Translations under genes and position numbers: made by a program | Assembly (NCBI RefSeq): GCF_001729485.1 | Contig: NZ_CP017157.1 | Coordinates: forward strand, 620,001-684,000 | Origin: Streptomyces lydicus | Lineage (GTDB): Bacteria > Actinomycetota > Actinomycetes > Streptomycetales > Streptomycetaceae | Length of the DNA stretch: 64,000 nucleotides | Direction of reading: 5' to 3' | Notes under the pieces: generated by a model | The model's input: only the letters and a program-made list of their open reading frames with translations | Databases searched by the model: none | What the model was told of the DNA's origin: nothing | Part shown: in pieces, positions 61,257 through 64,000 of the stretch | Position numbering within the stretch: position 1 is the stretch's first letter | Layout: each line of letters begins with the position of its first letter

Positions 61257-61520
61257 TGAAGGACTCCCGCCATCAAAGGGTGTTGAAGATAGCATTGGCG
61301 CACGCCACTGCGCAGAAGCTTCGCCGCATCTGCGAGGCCCTCATTGCCTGCGTTCCGGGATCTGGGTGGCTGAGCCGTCTCAGTGCCAGCCCTGGCCTGG
61401 CATTAGGCACTGATCGCTGTGAGCGCGGCACGGGCGTCGGCCGGGCTGTAGCGGGGCGGAGGCAGGAGCGCAGGCCCGGCCTGCGCGCGGTGAGCGGAGC
61501 GAGTCGCCTTGAAGACGTAG

Positions 61521-62254
61521 AGAAAGTTTGAGCCACGCGCCCGCTGCCGGTCAGAGCGGGTAGCTGATCTCCAAGTCATCCCCGGGGAGTTGGAACTCCT
61601 CCCCGTTCTCACGGTCGAGGAGGTGTTCGCCGTGGCCGGCGCGATCGCGGGGCGCTACCGCGCGATGGTGCTGCTGGCTGCCTTCACGGGCATGCGGTTC
61701 GGGGAGCTGGCTGCTCTGCAACGCCGAGATATCGATCTGGAGGGGCGCTTCGTCCAGGTGCGCAGGGCCCAGGCAGAACCTCAGTCGGGGGAGTTGGAGG
61801 TCAAGGCGCCGAAGAGTGAGGCCGGCGTCCGTACCGTCTCGTTCCCCGCGTCGCTCGTTCCGGAGATCAAAGAACACATGCGGATCTTCGGGGAGGACGG
61901 CCGGACGGGACTGCTGTTCGTCGGTCCGAAGGGCAGCAGGCTGCGCCGGAACAACCTCCATGACACGTGGGCGGCGGCGCTCAAGGGGGCCGGGCTGAAG
62001 GGAGTCCACTTCCGCGATCTCCGGCACACGGGCAACAGCCTCGCGCGACCGGTGGCGCCACCACGCGGGAGCTGGTGACACGCATGGGGCACTCGACCGT
62101 ACGAGCCGCCATGGTCTACCAGCACCTCGTCGGCGGGCGTGATCAGGAGATCGCGGACCACGTCGATCGGCTGATCAGGAAGTCGAAGCAGACGAAGAAG
62201 GCGAAGTGCCCGAAGAGGGATCGGGAGTCGCCCGACGGCGCCAAGATCAACTGA
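61521..62254 (+). pseudogene. Truncated and frameshifted tyrosine integrase, element 2
   Basis: The first frame is open from 61521 after a TAG, lacks the N-terminal domain and carries LLPVLTVEEVFAVAGAI, FTGMRFGELAALQRRDIDLE (first Arg) and VHFRDLRHTGNSLA. At 62042-62046 one base is missing relative to the copy in element 1 (TCGCGCGACC against TGGCCGCGACC). The first frame therefore stops at 62078, and MGHSTVRAAMVYQHL with the Tyr continues in another frame to 62254. The integrase is therefore inactive unless the reading shifts. Confidence 0.88.
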
Positions 62255-62275
62255 TCTGGCACGGATCTGGCACGG
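62254..62275. repeat. Tandem ATCTGGCACGG repeats, right arm of element 2
   Basis: Two exact 11-base copies directly after the integrase stop, as in element 1. Confidence 0.65.
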
Positions 62276-62312
62276 CGGCTTCGGCGGCGTGATCGCGGCC
62301 TGAGAACGATTG

Positions 62313-62352
62313 AGGCCCAGGCGCCCGGTTCTTCACCGGCTGACCTGGGCCT
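62313..62352 (-). terminator. tRNA-Arg terminator, copy 3
   Basis: AGGCCCAGG and CCTGGGCCT arms, 29 bases downstream of the encoded CCA end of the intact tRNA on the minus strand, with a smaller hairpin inside. Confidence 0.7.
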
Positions 62353-62380
62353 TTGTCGTGCCCGCCGCATACGCGGCGCA

Positions 62381-62456
62381 TGGTGCCCCCGGCAGGATTC
62401 GAACCTGCGACACCCGCTTTAGGAGAGCGGTGCTCTATCCCCTGAGCTACGGAGGC
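62381..62456 (-). tRNA. tRNA-Arg (anticodon CCT)
   Basis: On the minus strand, acceptor GCCTCCG pairs with CGGGGGC. The D arm is GCTCAGGGGATAGAGC, the anticodon stem CCGCT/AGCGG holds loop CTCCTAA (anticodon CCT), and the T arm is GCAGGTTCGAATCCTGC. Discriminator A and an encoded CCA follow (62381-62383). All arms pair. It reads the rare AGG codon and is the integration target of both elements. Confidence 0.95.
62391..62424. repeat. Attachment-site repeat 3 (inside intact tRNA-Arg)
   Basis: The 34-base repeat within the functional tRNA, from the anticodon loop into the T arm. It is the right end of the integrated array. Confidence 0.9.
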
Positions 62457-62870
62457 GGGGACTTGCGCGCAACGTGGAGGAACACTCTGCGTGAGGGTTC
62501 ATCCGGTTCCGGGCAAGAGAGCGGACCGTCGCGAGCGGCGGTCCCAGACAGGGTAGCGGATGGGGCTGGGGTGTGGTCGGCGCCTCGGCTCGGTTCGTGA
62601 TCGGGAGGGGGGCCGGCGGTCGCGGTGTCCCGGGGTGGGTGTCCGGGTGGGTGGGGTCTTGCTGGTGGCGGGCCGTGTCGGGGGTGTTCCGGGGGAGGGG
62701 CGGAGGGGGCCGGCGGTGGGGTGAATCAAGATCCATTTCTGGGGTGTGCGCTGCGCGGGGTACGTGTTCCCGGCCCGGGGGCGGCGTTGGTATCCGGATG
62801 GAACAGAAACGGACTGTCGTGCCGCGACGATCTGTTCTGTTCGCGAGATCGTGCATTCCAGGGGGGAATC
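62457..62870. other. G-rich region upstream of the small peptide gene
   Basis: About 410 bases without a supported gene. Plus-strand GGGG runs cluster at 62600-62725. Part must hold the tRNA promoter (minus strand) and the peptide promoter (plus strand); 62800-62850 is less G-rich. Confidence 0.45.
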
Positions 62871-63023
62871 ATGCGCAGTAAGCTGACCGGCCTGATCGGC
62901 ATTGTCGCCTTGGCCTTTGCTCTCGGTACCGGAGTGATGGTGCACAACTTTGAGGCCGACGGGGCCGGAAAGGCTGTGCACATTCTGGCCACGAATGAGG
63001 GGCCGGGGACTAGCCACCAATAA
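62871..63023 (+). CDS. Small exported peptide
   Basis: A 50-residue peptide: a basic start (MRSKL), a hydrophobic core TGLIGIVALAFALGTGVMV, then a polar tail with FEADGAGKAVHILATNEGPG. This looks like a signal peptide or single-span anchor with a tail of about 26 residues outside. GGGGGGA stands before the ATG. It is convergent with, and overlaps by 14 bases, the TPR regulator gene. A signalling-peptide role is possible by analogy with peptide/TPR-receptor pairs but is not shown. Confidence 0.6.
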   Translation: MRSKLTGLIGIVALAFALGTGVMVHNFEADGAGKAVHILATNEGPGTSHQ

Positions 63024-64000
63024 CGGGCTCGGTCAACTGAATCATGCCGGGTGTCTGTGTGCTGCAGCAAAAAGAGCCAAGGGAGCAGCGCACAGGCGCA
63101 CGGCCGGGCGAGCCCAGGACGGCCCGGGGGATTTTCATGGCGGCGAAAAGTTCTTCGGCGCTGTGCAGGTGCTGCCCGGCGACTTCGTGCTTTCCCAGCG
63201 ATTTCTCGGCTTTTGCCATGCCGTGCAGTCCGTGCGCCACACCCATGCGGTATCCGATACCCAGTGCCCGCTGATGGGCACTTCGGTGCAGGTCGAGCGC
63301 CTTCTCGTGGTTCCCGCCGAGCTGGTGGACCAGTCCCGCGATGTTCTCGACCTCGCACTGCCAGGTCACCGTACCCAGCGGGCTGACCAGCGCGAGTGCC
63401 TGATCGATGTACGTCATCACCTCGTCGCCCTGTCCGTTCCGCTGGTGGAGGACCGCGCGCAGGGCCAGGGACATGGCCCGGTTCCTGGGCATCACGGAGT
63501 CCTCGCCGAGGGCCAGGGCCCGGTCGAGGTATCTCTGTGCCGATGCGTCGTCGCCGCCGTCCAGGTGCGCTATGACCAGGTCGTTGAGGGCGGCTACTTC
63601 GTGTTCCTGCTCCCCGACTTCCTGGCAGAGCATGACGGCCCGTTCGGCGGCGGCGATGGCTTCCGCGGTCCGGCCCTGCCACAGGTGCAGGGTGCTGAGA
63701 TTGCACAGTGCGATGGATTCCCGTCTGAGGGTTCCGAATTCGCGGTGCAGGCCGATTCCGCGCACCAGGAGGTCGTATCCCTCGGAAAGGCTGCCGAGCA
63801 CGATGTGCGCCCAGCCCAGCAGGTCCAGGAAGGCCGCCTCGCTCACGGTGTCCCCGTGCGAACCGGCCACCCGCAGACCTTCTTCCGCGACCTCCGTCGC
63901 CAACCGGAACTCGCCGAGAATCTGGTGAGCCGAGGCCAGGTTGGCCAGGCTCAGGCACAGGGCCTGGGTATCCGCCGCCCGGCGGGCCGCGGCCACCGCG
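63010..64000 (-). CDS. TPR-domain regulator, C-terminal part (AfsR/SARP-like)
   Basis: The visible 330 residues are the C-terminal end of a larger protein whose start lies beyond the window. They are TPR pairs, for example ALCLSLANLASAHQILGEF, ALCNLSTLHLWQGRTAEAIA, and ALDLHRSAHQRALGIGYRMG. The phrase VAHGLHGMAKAEKSLGKH is typical of the TPR tail of AfsR/SARP-type or NB-ARC regulators of Streptomyces. The DNA-binding and NTPase domains cannot be seen, so the exact class is inferred. The last 14 bases overlap the small peptide gene on the other strand. Confidence 0.7.
   Translation of the reverse strand, partial: AVAAARRAADTQALCLSLANLASAHQILGEFRLATEVAEEGLRVAGSHGDTVSEAAFLDLLGWAHIVLGSLSEGYDLLVRGIGLHREFGTLRRESIALCNLSTLHLWQGRTAEAIAAAERAVMLCQEVGEQEHEVAALNDLVIAHLDGGDDASAQRYLDRALALGEDSVMPRNRAMSLALRAVLHQRNGQGDEVMTYIDQALALVSPLGTVTWQCEVENIAGLVHQLGGNHEKALDLHRSAHQRALGIGYRMGVAHGLHGMAKAEKSLGKHEVAGQHLHSAEELFAAMKIPRAVLGSPGRAPVRCSLGSFCCSTQTPGMIQLTEPVIGG

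Larger units (their letters stand above)
55143..62424. mobile_element. Integrated element 2 in tRNA-Arg
   Basis: The segment between repeats 2 and 3 (7.3 kb). It carries an APH-like kinase, an XRE/TPR regulator, three small proteins, an AIPR gene and a broken integrase. Its right end restores the 3' part of the intact tRNA-Arg. No transfer or replication gene is clear apart from a weak primase-like small protein. Confidence 0.78.

Noticed and set aside
49472..62424. Actinomycete conjugative element with transfer and replication genes
   Set aside because: No TraB/FtsK-like translocase or clear Rep protein is present; only a weak primase-like small protein was seen, so transfer ability is not claimed.

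Overview
The window reads as a Streptomyces chromosome segment. It has very high G+C with G/C-rich third codon positions and GTG starts, F420 cofactor biosynthesis, a DUF397/XRE-DUF5753 pair, an NsdA-like regulator, rare TTA (bldA-type) codons, and tRNA-targeted integrated elements. All calls come from reading the sequence and translations; no database search was possible.

Positions 1-29 kb are mostly ordinary core or accessory metabolism. In order they hold: a CehA/McbA-like exported hydrolase (partial), an F420-type oxidoreductase, a VOC protein, FO synthase (fbiC), a large P-loop NTPase with C-terminal TPRs, a hydroxyacid dehydrogenase, an ADP-ribosylglycohydrolase, a sodium:solute symporter, an SDR, an aminotransferase, an EthD-like protein behind a clean palindrome, a DUF397/XRE pair, a GPP34 protein, a D-Ala-D-Ala carboxypeptidase with a huge low-complexity cytoplasmic arm, a GT39-like membrane protein, a PEP-mutase-family protein, a small anchored exported protein, RecQ and a TIG-repeat protein. 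An orphan tyrosine recombinase sits at 28.9-29.9 kb.

Positions 30.4-46 kb look like a lipid/polyketide locus. A DUF5988-like small protein, a stand-alone ketosynthase and a single-module PKS (KS-AT-DH-ER-KR-ACP, strongly like mycobacterial mycocerosic acid synthase) form one operon between paired palindromes and a strong terminator. Next come an anti-sigma-type ATPase, an NsdA-like regulator, a Sap/GAP-family membrane protein (a family named for mycobacterial glycolipid export) and a complete ferredoxin-reductase-P450 operon. The PKS and the adjacent ATPase each carry a TTA codon, which suggests bldA control. An SDR and a GH15 glycosidase follow.

Positions 49.4-62.5 kb hold two integrated elements in tandem in a tRNA-Arg(CCT) gene, marked by three copies of the 3' part of the tRNA. 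Both integrases are broken. Element 1 carries DUF6624, a SAM-methyltransferase-like protein and a CYTH protein (class IV adenylate-cyclase-like) in an operon, divergent from an XRE regulator-GNAT pair. Element 2 carries an APH-like kinase, an XRE/TPR regulator, three small proteins (two paralogous) and an A/T-richer AIPR-family phage-resistance gene.

The right edge holds a small exported peptide whose gene overlaps, tail to tail, the 3' end of a TPR-containing (AfsR/SARP-like) regulator that runs off the window.
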